Below, piece by piece: positions 9,884-20,749 of a stretch of DNA of 64,000 bases. Each line of letters begins with the position of its first letter. The first letter of the stretch is position 1. The stretch comes from Tetracentron sinense (Eukaryota; Streptophyta; Magnoliopsida; Trochodendrales; Trochodendraceae): positions 5,443,072 to 5,507,071 of the forward strand of contig CM026566.1 in NCBI GenBank assembly GCA_015143295.1. The letters are read 5' to 3'. The notes under the pieces are model-generated. The model did not search any database, was not told the origin of the DNA, and was given only the letters and a program-made list of their open reading frames with translations. The translations under genes and the position numbers were made by a program.

Positions 9884-10836
9884 TTTCTGGATGAGAATTG
9901 ACGACCTCATCTCCCACCGTATTATGAAATAGTTCCCATGCATGATCCCGATCCAAGCATTCTAGTTTGATCTTCTTATTTGCTTCCATTTGTCCACGCA
10001 ACTCCTCAGACCGAGTAGTGAATATTACCTTGGACTTGTTCACACTATTTGGTAAAGGAATTCCTACATCGTCAAAATTTACTTGATTCCATATGTCATC
10101 CAACAACAACACAAATTTTTTGTTTCTCAAATGATTCTTGATGAGTGAACGCAAATCCCGGCTTCCATTTTCTAGAAATAGAAACCCCAACTTATCCCCA
10201 ATGTCCTTCTGAACCCTCATCGTGTTAGATTCTTTGGACACCGTGATCCAAATCACCACATAGGAATCAGAAGCTCCTTGACGAAGAAAGTCATTATTGA
10301 TTTTTTTCAAGAGGGTCGTTTTTCCGACACCCCCTATTCCGTATATTCCGATAATTCTCACTTCATCTTCTTCTAAACATTCTTAAATATCAAGTCCATG
10401 CCCACAGCGGGTCTGAAGGTAACATATCAGCCACATCGCTAAAATTCCCTGAGGTTCTTAATTCCTCCACAACTGTGATCTTTTTAACTGCTCTCTTGCT
10501 AATTTTGTAGCTGGACCAACAGTTCTTGGGACAACAACCACTGAAACAGCGTTATGAAATTTGTACAATACCTTCATTGACAATGTCATTAACTTTACGT
10601 TCCGTGGTTTCTACAGTTTCGATCCACAATTTAACTTTGGATCTGGGCGTCATTCGTTGTAGTGTTGCCAGGTTAACCCTACTCTTCACGTTGTCTTTGC
10701 GACATTTCAATGCCTTCATTTTATCTCTCAATGAGCGGATATTTGATCCAAGTTTAAGAATATAACTTGCATGCTCTACAATGCATATACCAAACTGAGA
10801 GAGGAGTTCATCGATGTTTATGCTGACACAAGCCAT
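9884..10836 (-). pseudogene. CC-NBS(-LRR) resistance gene fragment, truncated by copia
   Basis: Non-TIR NBS-LRR proteins are intracellular immune receptors. The start chosen is MACVSINIDELLSQFG at 10836, followed by a coiled-coil region (SLRDKMKALKCRKDNVKSRV) and the linker SGCCPKNCWSSYKISKRAVK. The NB-ARC domain then shows the P-loop GIYGIGGVGKTTLLKK, RNBS-A (VVIWITVSKESN), kinase-2 FVLLLDDIW (the final Trp marks the CC class) and RNBS-B SKVIFTTRSEEL. Two frameshifts lie around 10365-10415, between linker and P-loop. The frame runs into the LTR after VVNSHPE, so GLPL, MHD and all LRRs are missing, and no continuation is seen beyond the copia element. It resembles the RPS2/RPS5-like group. 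Confidence 0.87.
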
Positions 10837-11332
10837 GGTGTTTAGGAGATTGTAAGGGTACAAGAAGAAATAACTATCAAGTATACAAAGCAGTTCAAGT
10901 AGATGCCTTATTATGAATTTGGGCAATAATAGAGCTTAAGGTCTATCCTGGTCAAGCACTCTTTTTTACTGAAATAAAAGGAGATTAATTTTGAACTAGA
11001 GCTCAGCGTGAAGCGGAGCTCCTCTATTTACACAAGGGCAGTGGCACGGTTGTAACTGAGGCAATTTTTCAACACATAATTACAACATTGCCATCCTCAC
11101 AATGTAAAAAGCGAAGCTCTGCTCCTCTTTGTATTTAAACGGAATAAAAAGATATAAAGAAAAGAAAAAGCCATTAACGCAACAAAATGCGTGAGTTAAA
11201 CACGTGAATAAAAAATTAAAAAATTAAAAAAATTAGAAATTAAAAATTAAAAAAATTAAAAAAAAAAACGCGTGAATATAGTTAACCACAGTGTTGTCAT
11301 ATCATCCATCCATCAAAGCCAAATCTTCTATC
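10837..11332. other. Upstream flank of NBS fragment, AT-rich, no gene
   Basis: Probably former promoter/5'-UTR of the NBS gene, then an A-rich stretch (11205-11270). The end of this stretch (about 11150-11310) resembles 11800-11920: both contain AAGATATAAAG, ACAAAATGC, GTTAAAC.CGTG and a CCACAGTG.TGTCA.A block, so an old direct duplication flanks the foldback element between them. Confidence 0.5.
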
Positions 11333-11673
11333 GTGATAATCGGATTTGGAAAATCCGGTTATACCCTTTTAGGTTGTCACGTGTCTCTTTTGACAATCCT
11401 TAACCGTGGTTAAGATTCACCCACCCCCTAGCATTCACCCAACCATTCTTTTTTTAGAAAAAATATTCATTTTTTAAAAAATTAAAAAACTACTTTTAGG
11501 GTTTTTTAATATTAAAATATTTTAAAAAAGGAATTAATATTTTTTGCTAAAAACTAAGAATGGGTAGGTAAACCTTAAGAGTGGGTGAATCATAACCACG
11601 GTTAAGAGGTGTCAAAAGGGACACGTAACAACCTCAAGGGGTGATAACTGGATTTGCCAAATCCGGTTGTCAC
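11333..11673. repeat. Foldback (MITE-like) element, about 340 bp
   Basis: The two halves are imperfect inverted copies: outer ends GTGATAATCGG / complement of CCGGTTGTCAC, then matching blocks of about 130 bp on both sides, including a CCTTAACCGTGGTTAAG-like core and GATTCACCCAC. There is a short AT-rich loop near 11460-11545. No open frame is seen, and I found no convincing target duplication, so the superfamily is not assigned. Confidence 0.65.
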
Positions 11674-12689
11674 CAAGGTTTAAATTTTCAAAATTCTCGA
11701 CGATTTCGGATGCCAGGCCAACACCAAATTTTCCAAAATTTAAGAATTTCCGCCAAAATCTTATTTAATAATGATATTAGATCCGAAATTATTGAAATAC
11801 AAAGATATAAAGCAACAGGAAAATCGAACGCAAATAACACCACAAAATGCATGTACTTTTTAATCAAACCTTTGTTAAACGTGTGATCAAAGTTAGCCAC
11901 AGTGCTGTCACATTTTCCTTTTCCTTTGTACCTACCGACCAATAATAATGTTGTCCTATTGTGGGCAGTGAAATCTCACAGCCCACAAGGCGGATGCATG
12001 GTGCACCTGCCTACACAGGATCACCACCCATTGATTGGGTGGTTAAGCTTCGCGCATGCCAAAGGCACGCACATAAGCTGGCCAAGGTCTGGCTCACCGC
12101 CAACCCGTCTAGCATTAAATGCTAGCAACAGAGCAATAATGCCCCACAGATAACCCTTTGTGTAAGTCCTTAGGGGACTGACACGTGGATAGGGATTGCC
12201 CTCGCAGACAGACTCTCATTCAAGCTTGCAGACAGACTCCATGAGTCCATCCGCGGGTTAGTCAATGACTAGCCCAGTCCGTGGCCATAAAAGGCCATAG
12301 ACCTAACCCAGACCAAGGGTTGGACCCATGGTCCTACCCTATATTGGTCTGCGGACTGACTAAGGTTAGACCCTAGTCCACAGCCCAAATAGGCTTTGGA
12401 TATAACTTAGACCACGGGTGAGACCTATGGTCTCACTTCATTAATTTGCGGACTGACCAAGGTCAGTCCTTTCCCAGATGGTAGCCAGTATCTGACCACC
12501 ATGTGGTAGAGAATCCTTAACAAAAATGACTCTCTGCCAGCTTTGGGGAATCCCAAGATAGAGATCCCCTCTCTTTCTCTAATGAGAGAGTGTCATATGG
12601 CACCCTATCGGAAAGGGAAAGTAATCATTTCTCTTTTCTGGAAAGATAAGAATTTTTTCCCCTTTTGGGGGAGAAAATAATCAAGTCCG
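11674..12689. other. Unassigned repetitive-looking sequence, possibly part of an old LTR or leader
   Basis: No coding signature. Between about 12160 and 12480 a phrase like CGGACTGAC.AAGGT.AG recurs, and related words GCAGACAGACTC and ACC.AGGG(T)TGGACC are repeated. It lies immediately before the first pol fragment of the old gypsy element, but a boundary cannot be drawn, so LTR membership is a guess. Confidence 0.4.
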
Positions 12690-13177
12690 ATGTGAATATG
12701 TCGTGCGAAGAGTCAGCCCTCTTCCCTATCAAAAGAGAGTGGACCAGCTACTTACTCAAATTCCAAGAAGCAGCCTCTTCCACGTCCGTAGAGGACTCAA
12801 CAATCAGGCCGATGCTTTATCTGATCTTGCAGCATCTCTAACTCTACCAATAAACAGGGTGCTGACTATCACAGTGGGGGAAAGAAGAACACTCAAAACC
12901 TCTTCCAGAGATAGATCTTCTGAAAATAGTTTGTTCTGTCATAATCAAAGAAAAAGATGAAAACTAGCGAAAACCTTTCATCGATTATCATCAACATGGT
13001 CGATTGCTTGGATACCGTGCCAAAGGCGCTGAAGTCCGTCGAAGGGTCAGAAAATTTATGATGATGGAAGATATACTGTACAAACGGTCCATGGATGGTA
13101 TCTTAATGAGGTGCCTCTCAGGAAATGAAATAGATCAGGTCATGGAAGAAACTCATGTCGGGATCTACGGTGTTCAA
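12690..13177 (+). pseudogene. Outer Ty3/gypsy element: end of RNase H and start of integrase
   Basis: Decayed pol. The stretch FHVRRGLNNQADALSDLAAS (about 12780-12840) is the end of an RNase H domain. After a frame break come RAKGAEVRRRVRKFMMMEDI, LYKRSMDGILMRCLS and METHVGIYGV, the segment leading into the integrase zinc finger. The frame stops at the LTR of the inserted Ogre-like element and continues at 31227 (HQAGPKL then MQLKRFGYYWPTM), which fixes the insertion point inside the finger. Confidence 0.82.
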
Positions 13178-13602
13178 TGTAAGCACCCAATTTTTACACC
13201 CCTAGCTAATTGTGGTTAAGTGTTCTTAACCATGGTTATCCCCAACCAAGTCCTGTAGCCTTAGGACAAACCCTAGTAGACCTTAGATACACCCTGGCTA
13301 CCCTAGGGCATAACCCTAGATAAACCATAAGACCTAACCCGAGCTAAACCTAGCCCTAACCCAACCTAAGCTTAACCCATGGAAAACCCTAAGAGTAACC
13401 ATAGCAAACCCTAGGCCAAACCCTAGTACCAAACCTAGGAGAGCCAAGCCCTAACAAGCCTTAGGCCTTAGGGCTTAAGCCCTAAATCCAAAAAACCCTC
13501 AAACTCGGTTTGGGCCCAAGCAAGGGCCCAAAAATATTTAAAAAACTCTACTTGAGTGCATACAGACCTGGGCCAAAGGCCTGATGGACAAAATCCCATG
13601 GG

Positions 13603-13672
13603 GTCGGTAATGGGATTACCGACACCTAGTTTTACAAAGAATTTAGGGTGTCGGCAATCCCTTTGCCGACAC
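13603..13672 (+). promoter_or_regulatory. Paired GTCGGTAAT/GTGTCGGCAA hairpins upstream of TATA in Ogre LTR
   Basis: Two stem-loops. At 13603-13623 arms GTCGGTAAT / ATTACCGAC pair perfectly across GGG; at 13648-13672 arms GTGTCGGCAA / TTGCCGACAC pair perfectly across TCCCT. Further copies in the LTR lie at 14496-14522 (one mismatch) and 14715-14739 (weaker). The partner LTR keeps a perfect 10-bp stem at 29273-29299 and decayed ones near 28573-28643, 29469 and 29688. Function unknown. Confidence 0.7.
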
Positions 13673-13822
13673 ACCTGGGTTTTCATTTCTGTGTGCAACC
13701 ACCCACCTGCACACTTCAGGCACGCTTGTGCGGCCCCTCTACGCCCTGTAGAGCTCCACTCCGACCTCTTGGGCACCCACCAACCCTCGTCCGAATGACC
13801 CTTGTGTCCCCCCTTGGCTCCT

Positions 13823-13832
13823 CTATAAAAGG
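13823..13832 (+). promoter_or_regulatory. TATA box of Ogre 5' LTR
   Basis: CTATAAAAGG about 645 bp into the LTR. The matching position in the other LTR has decayed to TGTAAAAGG (around 28796). Confidence 0.65.
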
Positions 13833-14867
13833 CAGACCCACCTCTTCCTTCAAACCACTTCACAACCCCATACCCGAATTCCTGCTCAAGTTCAAGCTTG
13901 CCCCTAGGCCTTTAGGCTGCCTCCAGTAGATTCCATCAAAGCTCCAGCAGCTCTCTCACCTCCAGCAGCTCCGCCACAGCACCACCGTGCTCCACCACTG
14001 CACCACACGGCCACCACCAACATAGCAACAAGGTAGGGCTTCCACCTACCCTTACTTTTACTGTTTAGCAATCTATTGTGAGCCCATGGTCCATTATAAG
14101 GGACTGATATTCGTTTTGGCAGGGAAACCCATTAAAGGGGCTCCCCCACCTCCACCATAGGTGTGGGGAACCGTCTAAGGGTAGAGCACTGCCACCTTTG
14201 GCATCAGGAGGTCTTAGGGGTCCCTCATGTCATGAGGGAACCCCTGGTTCCAACCCCAGTAGCAGCCCATAGGGATTTTTTAAATTTCTAAAAATTTCAG
14301 AGTATCCGTAAACTCAGTACCGACACCCTTGTGCATTGCTCTTACGAGGCTTATGGATCCCACCTGAGATCTCCCTGAGCCAAACAGATATAGAGTTAGG
14401 TCCCACTTGACCTCCCCTACAACTTACCTGAAGACCTTCAGACCCCTAGTCAAGCCTAATTAATGTTAAAGTACAGAAAACCAGAAACTGTCAAAGGTGT
14501 CGGTAATCCCATTACCGTCACCTATGATTTTATGTAACTGGGTGACAAGCCACCTTTGGCACACTGTGGGCCCTACACCAAGATACCACTGAGACCCAAA
14601 ACTGGCCCAATCTGTTCCTCTCATAGTCCTCTTCAAACCCATAAGTTATGGCCCCCCCAACTTACTGTGTAACCAGAGTTATGGCCCTTCAAAAAGGAAA
14701 AAAAATCACTGTTTCTGTCGGCAATCCCATTGCCAACAGTCCAGGTTTTAGGCTTTTTGGGCCTATACAGTGGGCCCACAACCCATGGGGACCCTCCATT
14801 GGACCTTACCTAACCCCCTGGGGCTCATCCCAAACCAAACCATACCATTATCTTGCCTTAACCATGG

Positions 14868-15160
14868 TTAACTCAACCATCATTGAGAGTTAACCATTGT
14901 AAACTCACCAACCAACTTGGAAAAATTCTAAAAAATCATGAAAAACCCAAAATATTCTAAAATGATAGAAAACATTATTTATGGACCATGCTCATAGCCT
15001 AACCATGGTTAACACTTGGTTTAACCATGGTTAAGCCCATTTAAGCCTTGGTTAAATTCCCAAAAATCATGAAAGGCAATAAAATATGCAACATGCCCCT
15101 ACCTTGGTTATCCAAACTAACCATGGTTAAAACCCATGTTTAACCATGGTTAGCCCATTT
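14868..15160 (+). repeat. AACCATGGTT palindrome series in Ogre LTR
   Basis: The 10-bp palindrome AACCATGGTT, often extended to TTAACCATGGTTAA, occurs about five times between 14868 and 15160, and again in the other LTR (about 29828-30145). Confidence 0.75.
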
Positions 15161-15209
15161 AACTTGAGTAATTTTAGGAAAAGCCCCTAAAATCCATAAT
15201 TTGTTTAGA

Positions 15210-15615
15210 CCTTGTCCTTAGGCCTACCAGGCCGAACCAAGCCTATTGGGCTTAACCCTAAGCCTACCGGGCTTAACCGAGCCTACCGGGCTTAACCCTA
15301 AGCCTACCGGGCCAAACCTAGGCCTACCAGGCCGAACCCTAGTCTATAGAACTTCCTCTCGGCCTATTGGGCCTAAACCTACCGAGCTTCAACCTTAGCC
15401 TACCGGGCTTAACCCTAGGCCTACCGGGCCTAACCAAGCCTACCGGGCTTAAGCCTAGGCCTACGGGGTCGAAACGAGCCTACCGGGCTTAACCCTAAGC
15501 TGACCGGGCTGAACCCAAGCCTACCAGGCCGAATCCTAGCCTACCGGACTTCCTCTCGGCCTACCGGGCCTAAGTCTACAGGGCTTCAACCTTGGCCTAC
15601 CAGACTCAATCAATC
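15210..15615 (+). repeat. CCTACCGGGC tandem array, 5' LTR
   Basis: Irregular tandem array of roughly 20-25-bp units built from GCCTACCGGGCTTAACC and GCCTACCGGGCCGAACC variants. Confidence 0.85.
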
Positions 15616-16112
15616 AAACCAAGCACTTGATCAACTCGGTCAACTCAACCCTAGTTTACCGAATTAGACCCTAAGCCACCATTGGTGTACACACAACACA
15701 CCCCTTAGCCTCGGCAGGAGCTCATATGCCAGAACTACGCTCGGTCTGATCTCACCCCAATGTGAGTACGTAGACAACCCAATTCTGGCCTGGACCTAGT
15801 TTAGTTTTTCCCTTCTTGAATCAGTATAAACCAAATCAAATGCATTTGACTAACAACTTGACTTCAATTAGCTTAAACCTAGTAAGTATGAAACCGTTGT
15901 AAAATGGAAGTGTCAGGGTGCCAAACACCTTCCCCGGGCTTAACCGAACCTCTTACCTAGACCTCTAAGCAGACCAAAACCTTATCTATTGTATGAGACT
16001 TATCCGTACTGAATAAATAAATGGCAACTTTAAACATAAAATATTGACCACATCGCCAGGATAGCATCCCTCCCTCCTCATGGGCGGGGACTGAAATCCT
16101 TGTTCACAGCTC

Positions 16113-16130
16113 TAGCGACTCCGCTAGGGA
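16113..16130 (+). promoter_or_regulatory. Ogre primer-binding site
   Basis: TAGCGACTCCGCTAGGGA starts four bases after the LTR. It is a mutated form of the TGGCGACTC.GCTGGGGA site also seen in the Tat element at 38202. I believe this type pairs with a tRNA-Arg, as reported for Ogre elements, but the tRNA was not checked. Confidence 0.75.
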
Positions 16131-16940
16131 GAATTTCAAGGTTCAACCTAGAACCTAGGTTAAGCCAATTAAACCTCAACATTATTCAAATGTCTTAAGA
16201 TTTAGTCTAATACTAACTCTTTTATCTCTTTTGGTTGTATTGTGTATTGTGCATATCATTCATGTTATAGTAGTATAACAACCCAAAACCCTTTAGACAG
16301 GCTTAGTACGCTCACTACTATTGAATGATTATCCTCAGTGACAGAGGCTTAAAAGTCTTGGAGGTCTGCAAAGTTACTCCTTTTGGGCGATTACTCTCAA
16401 TGAAGGATTCTGAACGCTCCCGCTTACACCAATTGTCCATTTTCAGGGAGTCGCATATACGGTGTTAAGTGATCCCCCCACCTTTAGGAACACATTTACA
16501 TCACCCCAACATGCATAAATGTAACCAATCTTGGAGGAATACTCTAAACTCTAACCTGCTTGCACCCTATACCTATCCCTAATCAGGGTTGACTATCCGG
16601 GCACATCCTACTCGGATAAGCACCCATCCAGGGGCATGTGATGAGCCAAACTTGTGGTTGTAATAAAACACATCCTACCCCACATATTGACATAATACAT
16701 GAGGTCCAAATCCCCGGCATATAGGTCTTCACTTGGACCTATCCCTTACTTTGACCTGATAGGTCCCCCGGTTCCCAATAACCCGGGTAAAGTATACCGG
16801 ACCTCTGTCCGACTGCCCTATCAGAGCACATGTGCCTTGTCACGCCAGATAAAAAAATCAAAAAAATGCATCTTCCATTATTTGCATCAGTATCTTTTCA
16901 CTTGTATACACAGTAGACTTACATAGAGTCTGTACATTTG
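16131..16940 (+). other. Ogre untranslated leader
   Basis: Between the primer site and ORF1. I see no conserved protein; the open frame at 16699-16926 has no recognisable domain. Confidence 0.55.
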
Positions 16941-18656
16941 TCCAGATAGATGGCAGGTCCGTCAGGGATTGTTCTGTTAACAGCCAGCCTTCACGGCTCG
17001 TACATCTGACCTCCCTGGGGGCATGTGACAAAATCCTCCTTCATATGATTGAGGCCCTATCTCGGGATCAGCGTCTCGCTTGGGCCTAGTACTATATACT
17101 GGGTAACAACTTAGACTTGTCCATGGTTAAGTCAGACTGGCGTCTTATAAACACAGCTATCCAATGTTGGAACCCTACTTATATGGTTTTCCGTTTTGGC
17201 TGTGTCCAACATTGGAGGAGATACAGCGCATTCTGGGCCTAAACATGGATGAGGATGCTATAGTACCGTGCTACAAGGCAAACTTCCAGGCATACCTCTC
17301 AAGGTTCTTACGAATCAAGCCTGCCTTCTTGCAGTACGATCCTAGTGGCACTTACAACAAGGTGTCCGTTCAATTTCTTGAGAAACTGTACCGGCCCAGG
17401 TGGGACCATGATTCCATAGTAGCTGAGCTCCCTGGTCTCAATGTCTTTACAATGATCATCATGTCGCAACTAGCGTTCACAAAGAGCCGCGCCTTCAAGC
17501 AGTCTGAACACCTTCGCCGACTCAGTACTGACAGGGATCATCGGTGACATAAGGGAATCAAAGACGGTTGTCCCAGTCATTCTTGCGGAGCTTCTCAGGG
17601 CTCTTAACCTAGCAACAGAACGTAGAAAGGGTGTCTTCCACTCCAGTGCACCGCTACTACACCTGTGGCTGGTCTCACACCTGCCTACCATCTTACAGGT
17701 ACCCGACGTATCTCGAGATGCATATAGCCTGCCCAGAACGATTTCACAGAATCAGGGCCAGATCATGACTACTAACATCAAGACTCTCCACTGACTGCTC
17801 CAGAATCTGACAGATGAGTAGATTACATGGGAATACGTGTGACTATTTCGCAGACAACTACCACGCGTTGTCATAGCAGGAAGACGATGCATGGTCCTAG
17901 TAGGGGTCACCGGCTCTATAGCCTACGCACCACTCCGAGTCCTTGGACAGTTTGGACTCCCTCAGCGCATCCCGATTATAGATAACCTAAAATAGGATTT
18001 CGTCGACTTCATAGTGTAGTCTGAATGCCTCACCCACCGATTTCAAGCAGATTAGCGAAGCTTATGGAGAGACCAGTGGACTGACTTTGTGGTCACATCA
18101 GGACCACCAACTGATTCTGCATACCGACTGTGGGTAGAAATCCTGACATTCTACCAGGTATGCCTGCACCTAGGGAACTGCCTACACCAATTACAACTCC
18201 ATCTCACGGAACCATACTCATAGCAGAAATAATGATTCCCTGGACAGACTTCTTCCTGGAAAGGCAGTTATACATCCAGGAGAAAGAGAAGTGGCTTCAG
18301 AAAGCTCAATGAGTATCTAGGCAACAGGAAGCGGAGCGGGACCGCAAACTCCTAGCTACACAAGAACAGGTTAACCGGCTCGAGCACATAGTCCAGTCTC
18401 TTCAGAAGAAGCGTAGGGGCGATGCACGAGAGACTTCCATCATCAGGGCCCAATTGCACTTCCATCAAGAGCAGCGTGATAGTGTAAAGGCAGAGATGAC
18501 CAGCTGGATCTGTCAGTACGGATCTCACATGTACAATGCCTCAGAAAAAATTGAGCGCATGGAGGTTGAAATCACATCCCGCCAGCAACAGATTATGGAC
18601 CTTGAAGGCATGCCCCAACCGCTTGACTTTGCCATCCCTAATGGAATTTCTTAGGG
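16941..18656 (+). pseudogene. Ogre ORF1-like protein, decayed
   Basis: An extra ORF upstream of gag is characteristic of Ogre elements; its role is unknown. Recognisable text includes KILLHMIEALSRDQRLAWA (about 17030-17090), the longest clean stretch at 17164-17547 with FPFWLCPTLEEIQRILGLNM, and a C-terminal heptad-rich segment (18240-18640: WLQKAQ, EQVNRLEHIVQSLQKKRRG, EKIERMEVEITSRQQQIMDL) likely to form a coiled coil. Several stops and frameshifts break it. I match it to Ogre ORF1 from position and general character, not a residue alignment. Confidence 0.6.
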
Positions 18657-18969
18657 TTGAGTCTTTTCCATTTTATTGAGTCACTGTCCTGTACTCACTC
18701 ACCTCACTCAATCATGCACTTAATAAAAATATTTCCTACATTTCGATCTTGCACATCATGTATAATCGTGATTAGCCATTGCATTCTTTTCAGTTGTATG
18801 AGCCAACCCATGACTCGATCCTTCACTGGACTTCTCGTAGACGTAGAAGACGCGGTCCTGACGAAAATCCCGGTCTCAGAACAAGTACCTATTAGAGCAC
18901 AGTCAGAAAGCAGCTTAGACACAATGACAGAACCAGCTGACTAGCAACAGAGAACCAACAAGATCCTAT

Positions 18970-20560
18970 AGTCTCACGAAAAGGACATCGCGGCCATGCA
19001 GTCCAAGCTGGACAAGATTCTGGATTCCTTGACAATTCTCTTGGGTACCCGTACAGAAGAACCCTCTTCTCGTAATCCGACCGGTAAGTCAGCCGGCCAG
19101 CTAATCCCTGAGCCTCATCAAAACCAGTTTATCATCTCCAACCCTGGACCCACTATAGGCAGAGGAGATACAAAGTATGAGCAGTTTGAGGGTGCGGAGT
19201 AGCCCAAGGCTTCGCATGCCAACCAAGACAGACCATCCTCTTCCACAGACACAATGATGGCTCTTCGTGACCAGCACGAAGAAATCAATCAAATGAAGGA
19301 AGAGTTGAAAAGTATGAAGGGTGCCTCTGCCAGCACCAGTCTGTCACTAGAAGACTTGACTTTCTCTATAGGAGAGGTTGTACCAGCAGGCTTCAAAGTC
19401 CCAGACTTCGACAAGTATGATGGGCCAGGCTGCCCGAAACAGCATTTACAGTTATACCTGGGGGACATGCTCTTACACCAGAAGAATCAGCCCCTCCTCA
19501 TACAATATTTTCAGAATAGCCTAAATGGAGCAGCCCTAACTTAGTGAATGTCTGTAGATAAGCAAATGATCAAGACGTCACAGGATGCCATAGACTGCTT
19601 CATTGAGCAATACTCCTTTAAGAAGGAGCTCCGACCTCAGTGAAGTTAACTCGAACAGATGAGCCAGCACTACAACGAATCTTTCCTAGAGTATGCCACT
19701 CAGTGGAGGGAGATGGTAGCCAAAATCGCTACTCCTATCTTGAAGGAAGAACTTACGAGCATGTTCATGGGTACACTGAAGTAGCCCTATTCTACATTGA
19801 TGATCACACTCCCTGTAGTTGACTTTGGTACTATCGTCAAGACTGGTGCCTACATAGAAACAACCATCAAGAGTTGGGCAATCCACTCCAGTTTAGGGCT
19901 TGATCCTCCGAAATCGATAGCCTCATCCAGCAGGAACAGCGGTCCACGGGACCATAAGAAGAAGGAAAGTGTAAACATGGTGGTTCCTACAGCATCCATC
20001 CAACTTCCAGCAGCTCCAATAGCTCCAGCTCAGCCAGTCAGTAGAAGTACCCGGCCAGCCAGGCTTAACCAGGGGCAGAACCATCAGAACAAGCCCCCTC
20101 AGAATTTCACTCCTCTCCCCTACTCTCTCAGCCAATTGCTAGAGTTTCTAACTAAACAGGGTCTTCTTGCTCTAAGAGGCCCTACACCTCTTTTACCTCT
20201 AGACAAAAGAAACAAGAATTATGATGTCAATCAACACTGCGCCTTTTACCAAGGCCCAGGCCATGCAATAGATTACTGCATTGGCCTCAAGTGCACCATC
20301 CAGGACCTCTTGGATGAAGGTAGAGTTGAGCTGGCCCCAAGTAATGCCAACATCAACCAGGCACCACTGCCCCTACACAACAATCAAGTCAACTTTATAC
20401 AGTGGGAGAGTCCGGGGCAGGGCAGCCGAGACCTCTCGCACCAACAATAGACAATGGCATCATCAGACCCTCCTACAGATAACCAGTCACTATCCCTCTC
20501 CCTCTATCGAACATATAGTCTATCCAGGCTCCAGTCCAAATACCAACTCTCGAAACTGAC
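18970..20560 (+). pseudogene. Ogre gag, decayed
   Basis: Capsid-type gag domain: FKVPDFDKYDGPGCPKQHLQ (about 19395) is the usual start of the Ty3 gag core, followed in shifting frames by IDCFIEQYSFKKELRPQ and SFLEYATQWREMVAKI. A zinc-knuckle-like segment CAFYQGPGHAIDYC lies near 20238-20280. Stops at 19543 and around 19641-19784 and frame changes divide it. Confidence 0.8.
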
Positions 20561-20749
20561 AAAGAGTTGATTGTCTATACAATCCCTTGTCCCCCCAATT
20601 GGCCCACAGCTCCAGCCTAAGCCTCTTACTCAACCGGCCCAGTCCGAATTTCTCTCATCTCTTCTCAGCCTTTCTCCTTCAACCATGTACCCGCTCCCTG
20701 CTCTCTCATCATTGAGAGCAAGAGCATAACTAACCTCACCCCGTTCTGG

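Larger units (their letters stand above)
13178..16108 (+). repeat. Ogre-like 5' LTR
   Basis: 2931 bp. It contains CCCTA-rich text (13260-13500), GTCGGTAAT hairpins, a TATA box (13823-13832), AACCATGGTT palindromes (14870-15160) and a CCTACCGGGC tandem array (15210-15615). Confidence 0.92.

Noticed and set aside
12160..12690. Possible 5' LTR of the outer gypsy element
   Set aside because: Repeated words are suggestive, but no TG/CA ends, primer site or paired LTR could be found in the window, so it is listed only as unassigned.
13468..13863. 131-aa minus-strand frame in Ogre LTR
   Set aside because: Spans the LTR promoter region and is not kept in the partner LTR.
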